Positions 1 to 5,520 of a stretch of DNA of 5,557 bases are shown piece after piece (position 1 is the first letter of the stretch; each line of letters starts with the position of its first letter). The notes under the pieces were generated by a model. It did no database searches and was not told the DNA's origin. It worked only from the letters and a program-made list of their open reading frames with translations. The DNA comes from an uncultured Lachnospiraceae bacterium (lineage in GTDB: Bacteria > Bacillota > Clostridia > Lachnospirales > Lachnospiraceae): NCBI GenBank assembly GCA_947178115.1, contig CAMWXF010000145.1, positions 1 to 5,557 on the forward strand, given 5' to 3'. A program made the translations under genes and the position numbers.

Positions 1-101
1 TGCTGATGTTAGCGGTATTGATCTGTACGCTGCCTACGGCGATCGTATTCTTCTGCTTGCAGAACGCGTTTGCAGAAGGTATTACGGGTGCAGTAAAATA
101 A
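1..101 (+). CDS. C-terminus of carbohydrate ABC transporter permease (MalG/LacG type), partial
   Basis: This is the last 32 codons of an open reading frame entering from the left; the first complete codon is at 3 and the TAA stop is at 99-101. The residues show a hydrophobic membrane-spanning segment (LMLAVLICTLPTAIVFFCLQ), then a short polar tail ending in the pattern NAFAEGITGAVK. A final membrane helix beginning near an LPT motif, then Q-x-x-F-x-x-G-I-x-x-G-A-V-K at the end, is typical of the second permease subunit of sugar ABC importers (MalG/LacG, binding-protein-dependent transport family). Such a protein forms the membrane channel with a MalF-type partner and is powered by a separate ATPase. 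The beta-galactosidase genes downstream suggest a galactoside substrate, but that is inference from context. The start and most of the protein lie outside the window. Confidence 0.8.
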   Translation, partial: LMLAVLICTLPTAIVFFCLQNAFAEGITGAVK

Positions 102-160
102 GACATGAAGTTATACTAAGACGCCAAAATACGGCGTCTAAGTACAACTAAGTCATGTCT
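101..160. repeat. Long imperfect hairpin directly after the permease stop codon
   Basis: The arms pair over about 23 bp: AGACATGA (101-108) with TCATGTCT (153-160), AGTT (109-112) with AACT (146-149), TACT (114-117) with AGTA (141-144), and AGACGCC (119-125) with GGCGTCT (133-139). The loop is the seven bases AAAATAC. There are two A/C or A/A mismatches (113/145 and 118/140) and one three-base bulge (150-152). The left arm begins on the last base of the permease stop codon. No T-run follows, so it is not a textbook intrinsic terminator. It could protect the 3' end of transporter mRNA, help factor-dependent termination, or be a dispersed palindromic repeat. Confidence 0.7.
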
Positions 161-162
161 GC

Positions 163-190
163 GAGAATGCCGCTTGCAGCGGGCATTCTC
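163..190. terminator. Second hairpin, possible terminator or mRNA-stabilising stem, without a T-run
   Basis: GAGAATGCC (163-171) pairs perfectly with GGCATTCTC (182-190). The stem continues as GCT (172-174) with AGC (178-180) around a TGC loop, leaving one bulged G at 181. It starts two bases after the preceding long hairpin. The following bases (TGTGGGCTGA) are not T-rich, so intrinsic termination is doubtful. Lying between the transporter and lacL, it may set their relative mRNA levels by partial termination or by blocking exonucleases. Confidence 0.45.
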
Positions 191-230
191 TGTGGGCTGA
201 GTGAGCTGATAGTAATTGGGATTGTAACAG

Positions 231-262
231 GAGGGCGATTGCATAATAGCGCAAACGCCCTC
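231..262 (+). promoter_or_regulatory. Hairpin in the lacL leader, possible attenuator
   Basis: GAGGGCG (231-237) pairs with CGCCCTC (256-262), and TTGC (239-242) pairs with GCAA (251-254), with one A/A mismatch (238/255). The loop is 243-250. The bases after it, TGTTTATAG, form only a weak T-tract. It ends 18 bases before the lacL Shine-Dalgarno. It could be an attenuator, a weak terminator, or a stem protecting a processed lacLM transcript. I saw no clear promoter between the permease and lacL, so lacLM is probably read from the transporter operon's promoter. Confidence 0.5.
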
Positions 263-280
263 TGTTTATAGAAAAATGAG

Positions 281-285
281 AGGAG
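281..285 (+). promoter_or_regulatory. Ribosome binding site that decides the lacL start
   Basis: AGGAG at 281-285 lies eight bases before the ATG at 294. An in-frame ATG at 276 sits upstream of this site and has no Shine-Dalgarno of its own. Starting at 294 also gives the N-terminus MQPDIKWLDDP, which matches the usual beginning of LacL proteins. Confidence 0.85.
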
Positions 286-293
286 AATCATAT

Positions 294-2183
294 ATGCAGC
301 CTGATATTAAGTGGCTGGATGATCCGCAGGTGTTTCGTGTGGGTCAGCTTCCGGCACACAGTGATCATAAGATTTACGGAAGTGAAGAAGAATTGGAGCA
401 GAAGGAGAGCTCGCTTTGTCAGTCTTTGAATGGGGTGTGGCAGTTTGCGTATTCTGTGAATCCACAGGCACGTCCGGAGGATTTCTATAAGACGGATTAT
501 AATGCAGAGGGATTCGGAGAAATAAAGGTTCCTTGCCATATTGAGATGGCGGGCTATGATAAGATACATTACATCAATACGTTGTACCCGTGGGAAGGTA
601 AGGTGTACCGCCGCCCGGCGTATGCACTGGGAGCGGACAGGACGGAATCGGGTTCATTCAGTGAGGCGGACTATAATCCGGTGGGATCTTACCGAAAAGT
701 TTTTGATTTGGAAGAGGGACTTCGGGGTAAAAGGGTCTGCATTAGGTTTGAGGGTGCGGAACAGGCGGTTTATGTATGGCTGAACGGTCAATTCGTCGGC
801 TATGCAGAAGACAGTTTTACACCGTCTGAGTTTGACTTGACGCCTTATATTAAAGATGAAAATAATTTGCTTGCGGTGGAAGTGTACAAGAACAGTACTG
901 CGGCTTATCTGGAGGATCAGGACTTTTTCCGGTTTTCGGGAATCTATCGGGATGTAGTATTGTATGCGAAGCCCAAGCTGCACGTGGAAGATGTGTGGGC
1001 GAAACCTTGTCTGACGGAAGATCTGCGTACGGGGAACTTAGACGTACAGCTGCAGATATCATCGGAGGATGCTGAGGCGGAAGGCAGGGTAAGAGTCATT
1101 CTGAAAGATCAGGACGGACAAGTTATAGAGGAGCAGAACGCAGCGGCGGCGTCTGAAGTTAAGGTTGCTTTTGAACCTGTGAGGGAGGTTGTGCTCTGGG
1201 AGAATAAGAATCCGTATCTGTATAAGCTGATTGTTCTTCTGGAAGACAAGCAGGGTAACGTAACGGAAGTAGCTTCCTGCGACATCGGGTTCCGGCATAT
1301 TGAGATTAAGGATAAGGTCATTCTTTTTAACGGCAGAAGACTGATTATCAATGGTGTTAACCGTCATGAGTGGAGTGCTGAGGGTGGCAGGTGCATTACG
1401 ATGCAGGATATGGAGTGGGATATTGAGTGCTTTAAGCGCAATAATATCAATGCCGTGCGTACCTGCCATTATCCGGATCAGATCGCATGGTATGATCTGT
1501 GCGACCGGAACGGTATCTATATGATGTCGGAGACAAATCTGGAGAGTCATGGCTCATGGCAGAAATTTTTCCCTGAGCCGTCGTGGAATGTGCCGGGCAG
1601 CGTGCCTGAATGGAAAGAGGTAGTAATAGACAGGGCGAGGACTAACTTTGAGACTTTTAAGAATCATCCGTCGATTCTGTTCTGGTCGCTGGGGAATGAG
1701 TCTTATGTAGGAGACAATATTGAGGCGATGCAGGCATTTTTCAAGGAAAAGGATAGCAGCAGGCTGGTTCACTATGAAGGCGTGATCTATGACCGGACTT
1801 ACGAGGACACGGTTTCCGAGGTGGAAAGCCGTATGTATGCAACCCCTGACGAGATTGTGGAATATCTGGAAAACGAGCCGAAGAAGCCTTTTATCTTGTG
1901 TGAATATATGCATGATATGGGGAATTCCATCGGAGGCATGAAGTCGTATATTGATCTGCTGGATCGTTTTGAGATGTATCAGGGCGGATTCATATGGGAT
2001 TATATCGATCAGGCGGTTTATGCGCAGGATAAAGCGACAGGAAATAAGGTGCTGTGTTACGGCGGGGATTTCGATGACAGGCCGAGTAATTATGAATTTT
2101 CCGGTAACGGTATCGTGTTTGCGGACAGGACGGAGAAACCGGCTATACAGGAGGTGAGATATTACTATGGATTGCACGAATAA
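294..2183 (+). CDS. lacL: Beta-galactosidase large subunit LacL (GH2)
   Basis: This is the large, catalytic subunit of a two-subunit glycoside hydrolase family 2 beta-galactosidase (EC 3.2.1.23), which hydrolyses lactose and other beta-galactosides in the cytoplasm. Its 629 residues match the usual LacL length. The order is a galactose-binding jelly-roll domain (about 12-225, with YLEDQD at 205-210), an immunoglobulin-like domain (about 227-333) and a TIM barrel (about 335-625). Catalytic-site matches to E. coli LacZ are NRHE (His358), TCHYP (His392), the metal-ligand motif NLESHG (Glu417, His419), acid/base Glu469 in SLGNES, nucleophile Glu537 in LCEYMHDMGNS, and Trp568 in FIWDYIDQ. Both GH2 family signatures are intact. 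The protein ends at EVRYYYGLHE, where LacZ would continue into its C-terminal domains; those are supplied by lacM, which overlaps by 17 bp. There is no signal peptide. The start at 294 rather than 276 is set by the ribosome binding site. Confidence 0.96.
   Translation: MQPDIKWLDDPQVFRVGQLPAHSDHKIYGSEEELEQKESSLCQSLNGVWQFAYSVNPQARPEDFYKTDYNAEGFGEIKVPCHIEMAGYDKIHYINTLYPWEGKVYRRPAYALGADRTESGSFSEADYNPVGSYRKVFDLEEGLRGKRVCIRFEGAEQAVYVWLNGQFVGYAEDSFTPSEFDLTPYIKDENNLLAVEVYKNSTAAYLEDQDFFRFSGIYRDVVLYAKPKLHVEDVWAKPCLTEDLRTGNLDVQLQISSEDAEAEGRVRVILKDQDGQVIEEQNAAAASEVKVAFEPVREVVLWENKNPYLYKLIVLLEDKQGNVTEVASCDIGFRHIEIKDKVILFNGRRLIINGVNRHEWSAEGGRCITMQDMEWDIECFKRNNINAVRTCHYPDQIAWYDLCDRNGIYMMSETNLESHGSWQKFFPEPSWNVPGSVPEWKEVVIDRARTNFETFKNHPSILFWSLGNESYVGDNIEAMQAFFKEKDSSRLVHYEGVIYDRTYEDTVSEVESRMYATPDEIVEYLENEPKKPFILCEYMHDMGNSIGGMKSYIDLLDRFEMYQGGFIWDYIDQAVYAQDKATGNKVLCYGGDFDDRPSNYEFSGNGIVFADRTEKPAIQEVRYYYGLHE
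2149..2157 (+). promoter_or_regulatory. Strong ribosome binding site for lacM inside lacL
   Basis: AGGAGGTGA is complementary to nine bases of the 16S rRNA 3' end and lies inside the lacL coding sequence, encoding part of its C-terminal QEVR. The lacM ATG follows nine bases later at 2167. This site supports independent, efficient initiation of lacM and so balanced subunit synthesis. Confidence 0.9.
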
Positions 2184-3135
2184 ATTACAGGTGATCGTGG
2201 GCGATGCCACGATCGGTATGCGAGGGGACGGATTTTCCTATATTTTTTCCGGTGAAAGAGCGGGTATGGAGTCTCTTGTGCAGAATGGGAAAGAGTGGCT
2301 GTACAGAGCGCCGAAACCGACTTTCTGGAGGGCGCTTACGGATAATGACAGAGGGTGCGGATTTGCATTAAAGAGCGGTATGTGGATCGGTGCGGACTGC
2401 TATATCAAATGTGTGGGCATCATGGTTTCGATAGATGACCAGCCGGTCGCGGTGCCGCTGGCTCCGGCTAATAATGTTTACGGCGGCGCGGTGGAAGCGG
2501 ATCGCGCGTCGGTTACTTTTGTGTATGAGACGCTCACCGTACCCGAGACGCAGGTTACGGTGTCTTATGAAGTGTATGCCGGCGGAGATATCCATGTGTG
2601 TGTACATTACGCGGGTAAAGAGGGACTGCCGGAGCTGCCGGTGTTCGGTATGCGGTTTATTATGCCTACCTGTGCGGACAGATATCGTTATGAAGGCTTA
2701 TCGGGAGAGACATATCCCGACCGGATGGCGGGCGGGGTTCCCGGCGTCTATGAGATAGAGGGGCTGCCGGTGACGCCTTATCTCGTACCGCAGGATTGTA
2801 ATGTGCATATGCAGACGAAATGGGTGGAGGTGTACCGCAGTACAACGCTTAATAATTCTGACAAGGAAGTAAAAGAAAGCGCCATCCGTGTGCGTGCGGA
2901 GGATGACAGCGATATTGCTTTTGCCTGCATTCCGTATACATCTATGGAACTTGAGAACGCGACACATCAGGAGGAGCTGCCGTTGCCGAGGAGAACGGTG
3001 CTGACTGTGCTGGGCGCTGTGAGAGGCGTGGGCGGTATCAACAGCTGGGGTGCAGACGTGGAAGCACCGTACCATATCAGTGCGGAGAAAGATATTGATT
3101 ATGGGTTCTGGATCGATGGGGTGAAGAATTGTTAA
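2167..3135 (+). CDS. lacM: Beta-galactosidase small subunit LacM
   Basis: This is the small subunit of the LacL-LacM heteromeric beta-galactosidase, equivalent to the C-terminal part of single-chain LacZ (Bgal_small_N type, about residues 14-312). Its 322 residues match the LacM family. Recognisable motifs are NGKEWLYRAPKPTFWRALTDNDRG (40-63), LPELPVFGMRFIMP (154-167), GLSGETYPDRMAGG (177-190, the counterpart of the LacZ GPxENYPDR loop), TPYLVPQ (203-209) and ELPLPRRTVL (270-279). Trp294 in GGINSWGADVEAPY corresponds to LacZ Trp999, which lines the glucose subsite, so the small subunit helps complete the active site. It is not expected to be active without LacL. The gene overlaps lacL by 17 bp, has a very strong ribosome binding site, and is followed by the operon terminator. 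Its short C-terminal tail ends in a cysteine, with no sign of truncation. Confidence 0.96.
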   Translation: MDCTNKLQVIVGDATIGMRGDGFSYIFSGERAGMESLVQNGKEWLYRAPKPTFWRALTDNDRGCGFALKSGMWIGADCYIKCVGIMVSIDDQPVAVPLAPANNVYGGAVEADRASVTFVYETLTVPETQVTVSYEVYAGGDIHVCVHYAGKEGLPELPVFGMRFIMPTCADRYRYEGLSGETYPDRMAGGVPGVYEIEGLPVTPYLVPQDCNVHMQTKWVEVYRSTTLNNSDKEVKESAIRVRAEDDSDIAFACIPYTSMELENATHQEELPLPRRTVLTVLGAVRGVGGINSWGADVEAPYHISAEKDIDYGFWIDGVKNC

Positions 3136-3162
3136 TTGCGTTGCTCATTGAATAATAGGAAG

Positions 3163-3203
3163 GCTCCGAGAATGCTTATTGTGAGTTGTTCTCGGAGCTT
3201 TTT
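3163..3203 (+). terminator. Rho-independent terminator after lacLM
   Basis: GCTCCGAGAA (3163-3172) pairs perfectly with TTCTCGGAGC (3189-3198) around a 16-base loop and is followed directly by TTTTT (3199-3203). It starts 28 bases after the lacM stop and closes the transporter-lacLM transcription unit. Confidence 0.92.
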
Positions 3204-3236
3204 ATGCCATAGGAAAGTGTACAGCAAATTTTGAGT

Positions 3237-3256
3237 TTGCGAAGCGAATCTCGCAA
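3237..3256. repeat. Short hairpin upstream of the nucleotidyltransferase genes
   Basis: TTGCGA (3237-3242) pairs with TCGCAA (3251-3256) around eight bases. Just upstream, GCAAA (3224-3228) can pair with TTTGC (3236-3240), so alternative structures are possible. It lies before the proposed promoter and could be an operator-like element. It is equally possible that it means nothing. Confidence 0.35.
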
Positions 3257-3279
3257 TCGAGTATAGCGCAATTTATTCA

Positions 3280-3308
3280 TTGCTATGGGATACAGACAGT
3301 GTTAATAT
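3280..3308 (+). promoter_or_regulatory. Candidate sigma-A promoter for the nucleotidyltransferase pair
   Basis: TTGCTA (3280-3285) and TAATAT (3303-3308) are separated by exactly 17 bases, each matching four of six consensus positions. Transcription would start near 3315, leaving a leader of about 40 bases before the chosen start at 3355. The preceding operon is terminated at 3203, so a promoter is expected in this gap. Confidence 0.4.
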
Positions 3309-3343
3309 GAGAAAAAATGTAATTGTTCAGAAGGTGCTTATGC

Positions 3344-3348
3344 GAGGT
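3344..3348 (+). promoter_or_regulatory. Ribosome binding site deciding the start of the first nucleotidyltransferase
   Basis: GAGGT at 3344-3348 lies six bases before ATG 3355. ATG codons further upstream in the same frame (3280, 3307) have no Shine-Dalgarno and lie within or at the proposed promoter. ATG 3340 has AAGG five bases upstream and remains an alternative that would add five residues. Confidence 0.55.
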
Positions 3349-3354
3349 ACTTTT

Positions 3355-4389
3355 ATGGTGGATTTTGTCAAACTTTTGGAGTCAAATAATTATCAGTTTC
3401 TAAGAACGAATCCGAGACTTGGAAATCGCATTATTCTTATGGGGATTGGCGGGAGCTATGCTTACGGAACCAACAATGAGAACAGCGATATTGATTTTAG
3501 AGGAATTACATTAAATCTGCCGTCTGATTTGCTTGGATTGACGCAATTTGAGCAGTACGAAGATGAAAACACTGACACGGTTATTTATTCTTTTAATAAG
3601 ATCGTGAAGCTTCTTTTAGAGTGTAATCCCAATACGATTGAACTGCTGGGACTGGACGAGAATCAATATCTGATTAGAACGACATTGGGACAGGAACTGT
3701 TGGATCATAAGAGTTTGTTCCTCTCCAAAAGGGCGGCGAAGTCCTTTGGCGGGTATGCAAGCGCGCAGCTTCGGAGATTACAAAATGCCGTTGCCAGAGA
3801 TCATATGCCGCAGCAGGAGCGGGAGCAGCATATTTATAATTCTGTTAAAAATGCGTTGGAAGATTTCAGGCGTAAGAATGAAATGTTTGACAAGGGAAAC
3901 ATCAATATCTATATCGATGAGTCGGATAATCCGGAGTATAAGACAGAAATATTTATTGATGCGGATTACAAACATTTGCCGTTAAGGGATTATGAAAATA
4001 TGCTGGGCGTTATGAATAATGTCATCAGAGAATATGACAAGATCGGTAAACGTAATAAAAAGAAAGATGACAATCATTTAAATAAGCATGCGATGCACTT
4101 AATCCGGTTGTTCATGATGGCGATTGATATTTTAGAAAAAAATGAAATACGAACTCACAGAACAGACGATTTAGAATTGCTTAGAAGCATCAGACGAGGA
4201 GACTTTCAGAAAGACGACAAAACTTTTTCGCAGGATTTTTACGACATGTTATCTGAATATGAAATTCGATTAGAGAAGGCAACAAAACGGACATCTCTGC
4301 CGGATAATCCGGATATGAAAAAGGTTGGGGAATTTGTTGAATATGTAAACAGAAGGGCTATAGAGGGTGATTTTGGTGAGAGATATTAG
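3355..4389 (+). CDS. DNA-polymerase-beta-fold nucleotidyltransferase, COG3541/YcgL (RlaP-like), first of a pair
   Basis: This is a 344-residue soluble protein with a nucleotidyltransferase core near its N-terminus. GGSYAYGT (32-39) is the nucleotide-binding Gly-Ser loop, and Asp45 and Asp47 in NSDIDFRG are the metal-binding acidic pair. A third carboxylate is probably in the following strand (Asp74 in DTVIYS is a candidate, not certain). NPNTIELLGLDE (91-102) and KHAMHLIRLFMMAIDIL (244-260) resemble conserved family segments in the helical C-terminal part, and the end is rich in charged residues. Enzymes of this fold transfer a nucleotide to RNA, protein or a small molecule; the substrate here is unknown. 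The family has been linked by others to RNA repair beside RNA ligases, but no ligase is seen here. The reading frame is open back to 3280, but 3355 is preferred. It overlaps the next gene by 14 bp. Confidence 0.85.
   Translation: MVDFVKLLESNNYQFLRTNPRLGNRIILMGIGGSYAYGTNNENSDIDFRGITLNLPSDLLGLTQFEQYEDENTDTVIYSFNKIVKLLLECNPNTIELLGLDENQYLIRTTLGQELLDHKSLFLSKRAAKSFGGYASAQLRRLQNAVARDHMPQQEREQHIYNSVKNALEDFRRKNEMFDKGNINIYIDESDNPEYKTEIFIDADYKHLPLRDYENMLGVMNNVIREYDKIGKRNKKKDDNHLNKHAMHLIRLFMMAIDILEKNEIRTHRTDDLELLRSIRRGDFQKDDKTFSQDFYDMLSEYEIRLEKATKRTSLPDNPDMKKVGEFVEYVNRRAIEGDFGERY
4363..4370 (+). promoter_or_regulatory. Ribosome binding site of the second nucleotidyltransferase
   Basis: GAGGGTGA (4363-4370), inside the end of the first gene, ends five bases before GTG 4376. 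The frame also has a GTG at 4367 and a TTG at 4373. The 4367 GTG is part of the Shine-Dalgarno itself, and 4376 gives the better spacing plus the family-like N-terminus (M)RDIREEI. Confidence 0.6.
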
Positions 4390-5158
4390 AGAGGAAATAA
4401 CGGACAAGCTCACAGAGATAGAAGAGAAAGAGAAAGTCAAAATTCTCTATGCGGTTGAGTCAGGCAGCAGGGCATGGGGTGTGGCATCGCCGGATAGCGA
4501 TTATGATGTGAGATTTATTTATGTAAGAGCAGTGAAGGATTATTTAAGTATTCAAGAGAAAAGAGATGTGATTGAATGGCAGCTGGATGATGTACTAGAT
4601 ATTAACGGGTGGGATCTGAAAAAGACACTTGTCCAGTTTCACAAAGGAAACGCAACTCTTTTCGAGTGGGCTAATTCGCCGATTATCTACAAAACGACCA
4701 ATGAATGGAAAGATGTTTATGAAAGCTGCAGGCAGTATTTTTCCGAGAAAACAGCGCTTTATCATTACTATGGAACTGCCAACAGCACTTTTAAACAGTA
4801 TTTGCAAAACGAAGAGGTAAAGTATAAAAAGTACGTTTATGCGCTCAGACCACTTTTGGCATGTAAATATATTGAAGATCATCATAGTGTGCCGCCGGTG
4901 AAGTTCGATGATTTGCTTAGGCAGAATCTTCCGAAAGAATTATCGATGGAAATTGAGAAGATGCTTGAGATTAAAACACAGGGTGACGAAATAGACCTGA
5001 ATCCGAAAATGCCGGTAATTCAAAAGTTTATAGAAGATGAGATTGTCAGATATGAGCAGGTTGTAAAAGATATGCCGGATGATAGAAATTCGGATTGGGA
5101 AACTTTAGATCATGTATTTTTGAAGATATTGATGAGGAACGTTGGAGAAGAAATCTAA
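4376..5158 (+). CDS. YcgL-type (COG3541, RlaP-like) nucleotidyltransferase, second of a pair
   Basis: This is a 260-residue soluble protein, the usual length for YcgL-type predicted nucleotidyltransferases. The core motif AVESGSRAWG (26-35), then SPDSDYDVRFIYV (38-50), holds the Gly-Ser loop and metal-binding Asp42 and Asp44. DINGWDLKKTL (75-85), GNATLFEWANSPIIY (91-105) and YVYALRPLLACKYI (153-166) are family hallmarks. A third catalytic acid is probably Asp75 or Asp80. The start is GTG 4376, overlapping the upstream relative by 14 bp, so translation is probably coupled and the two proteins may act together. The matching core layout and different C-terminal parts point to old divergence, not recent duplication. 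The family is assigned to nucleotidyl transfer, with RNA repair proposed for some members; the reaction has not been shown for this type as far as I know. No terminator is visible after the stop. Confidence 0.9.
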   Translation: MRDIREEITDKLTEIEEKEKVKILYAVESGSRAWGVASPDSDYDVRFIYVRAVKDYLSIQEKRDVIEWQLDDVLDINGWDLKKTLVQFHKGNATLFEWANSPIIYKTTNEWKDVYESCRQYFSEKTALYHYYGTANSTFKQYLQNEEVKYKKYVYALRPLLACKYIEDHHSVPPVKFDDLLRQNLPKELSMEIEKMLEIKTQGDEIDLNPKMPVIQKFIEDEIVRYEQVVKDMPDDRNSDWETLDHVFLKILMRNVGEEI

Positions 5159-5245
5159 AGAACTTCGGCATGTAGGTGTCATATTTTGGTAGTATATGGT
5201 GAACGCTGGGGCACAGCTTTGCATAGTTAGATAGAAAAGCGGCGG

Positions 5246-5260
5246 ATAACATGATGTTAT
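5246..5260. repeat. Perfect 15-base palindrome
   Basis: ATAACAT (5246-5252) and ATGTTAT (5254-5260) are exact inverted copies around a single G. It is operator-sized, but no promoter lies next to it and it may be chance. Confidence 0.4.
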
Positions 5261-5272
5261 TGAGGGGGACGA

Positions 5273-5323
5273 GTGAGAAGAACTAACTTGGACAGAGCGG
5301 ATTTTGAAAAATGTGATTTTTGA
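5273..5323 (+). pseudogene. Possible remnant of a pentapeptide-repeat gene
   Basis: A GTG at 5273, preceded by GAGGGGG (5262-5268), opens a 16-codon frame whose product MRRTNLDRADFEKCDF is cut off by TGA at 5321-5323. TNLDR-ADFEK-CDF follows the A(D/N)LXX rhythm of pentapeptide-repeat proteins for nearly three units. A later stop-free stretch in another frame (5323 to about 5425) shows no repeat pattern, so a simple frameshift does not restore a gene. It could be the start of a gene lost by deletion, or a coincidence. Confidence 0.2.
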
Positions 5324-5368
5324 ACGCTTCCAGAGGTGGGACGGTGAAGTTGTATGGTTTTGCTGCAG

Positions 5369-5391
5369 ATGCATATATTAAATGCATATAT
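5369..5391. repeat. 10-base direct repeat, AT-rich
   Basis: ATGCATATAT occurs at 5369-5378 and again at 5382-5391, separated by TAA. TGCAT and ATGCA within it also form an inverted repeat. It may be a protein-binding site or curved DNA upstream of the promoter at 5463-5491. Confidence 0.5.
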
Positions 5392-5431
5392 ACTAAATTT
5401 AAGTTCCTAATAGTCTGCCATAGTTAATGAG

Positions 5432-5469
5432 ATATTTTGTAAAGCAAAATATATACAAATGCTTTACAA
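5432..5469. promoter_or_regulatory. Nested inverted repeats overlapping a -35 box, candidate operator
   Basis: TTGTAAAGCA (5437-5446) is an exact inverted copy of TGCTTTACAA (5460-5469), with half-site centres 23 bases apart, about two helical turns. Within the left part, ATATTTTG (5432-5439) and CAAAATAT (5445-5452) form a second perfect inverted repeat. The right half-site covers the -35 hexamer TTTACA, so a bound dimeric regulator would block or control the promoter. Confidence 0.5.
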
Positions 5470-5491
5470 TAAAATTTGCAAATGATATAAT
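5463..5491 (+). promoter_or_regulatory. Near-consensus sigma-A promoter with extended -10
   Basis: TTTACA (5463-5468) and a perfect TATAAT (5486-5491) are spaced by exactly 17 bases, and TG at 5483-5484 gives an extended -10. The upstream DNA is AT-rich, as in an UP element. Transcription should start near 5497-5499 and run out of the window, so the controlled gene is not visible. The palindrome ATTTGCAAAT (5474-5483) fills most of the spacer. Confidence 0.75.
5474..5483. promoter_or_regulatory. Palindrome in the promoter spacer, candidate operator
   Basis: ATTTGCAAAT is a perfect 10-base palindrome between the -35 and -10 boxes. A protein bound here would compete directly with RNA polymerase. 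No regulator can be named. Confidence 0.4.
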
Positions 5492-5520
5492 CAATTGTAG
5501 AAAGGTAAATAGCAAGGCGA

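Noticed and set aside
221..249. TTGTAA-16-TAATAG as a lacL promoter
   Set aside because: Both boxes are poor and the stretch is better explained by the hairpin and Shine-Dalgarno-like sequence there.
276..293. Upstream in-frame ATG that would add six residues to LacL
   Set aside because: It lies before the AGGAG site, has no ribosome binding site of its own, and the extra residues MRGESY are simply the translated Shine-Dalgarno region.
1059..1550. 163-codon reverse-strand open frame inside lacL
   Set aside because: It is a shadow of the lacL coding frame, with no recognisable domain and an arginine/isoleucine-rich composition typical of antisense frames.
1554..2210. 218-codon reverse-strand open frame across the end of lacL
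   Set aside because: It mirrors the conserved catalytic region of lacL, and its product resembles no family I know.
3280..3354. 25-residue N-terminal extension of the first nucleotidyltransferase
   Set aside because: It would start inside the proposed promoter without a ribosome binding site, and the family core begins shortly after 3355.
5298..5329. AAAAAT/ATTTTT stem as a terminator for the nucleotidyltransferase operon
   Set aside because: The stem is only A-T pairs with no G+C-rich base and is not followed by a T-run, so it would be too weak.
5105..5374. 89-codon reverse-strand frame at the end of the second nucleotidyltransferase and beyond
   Set aside because: It overlaps a real gene, is low in complexity (many Ser/Pro/His), and shows no domain.
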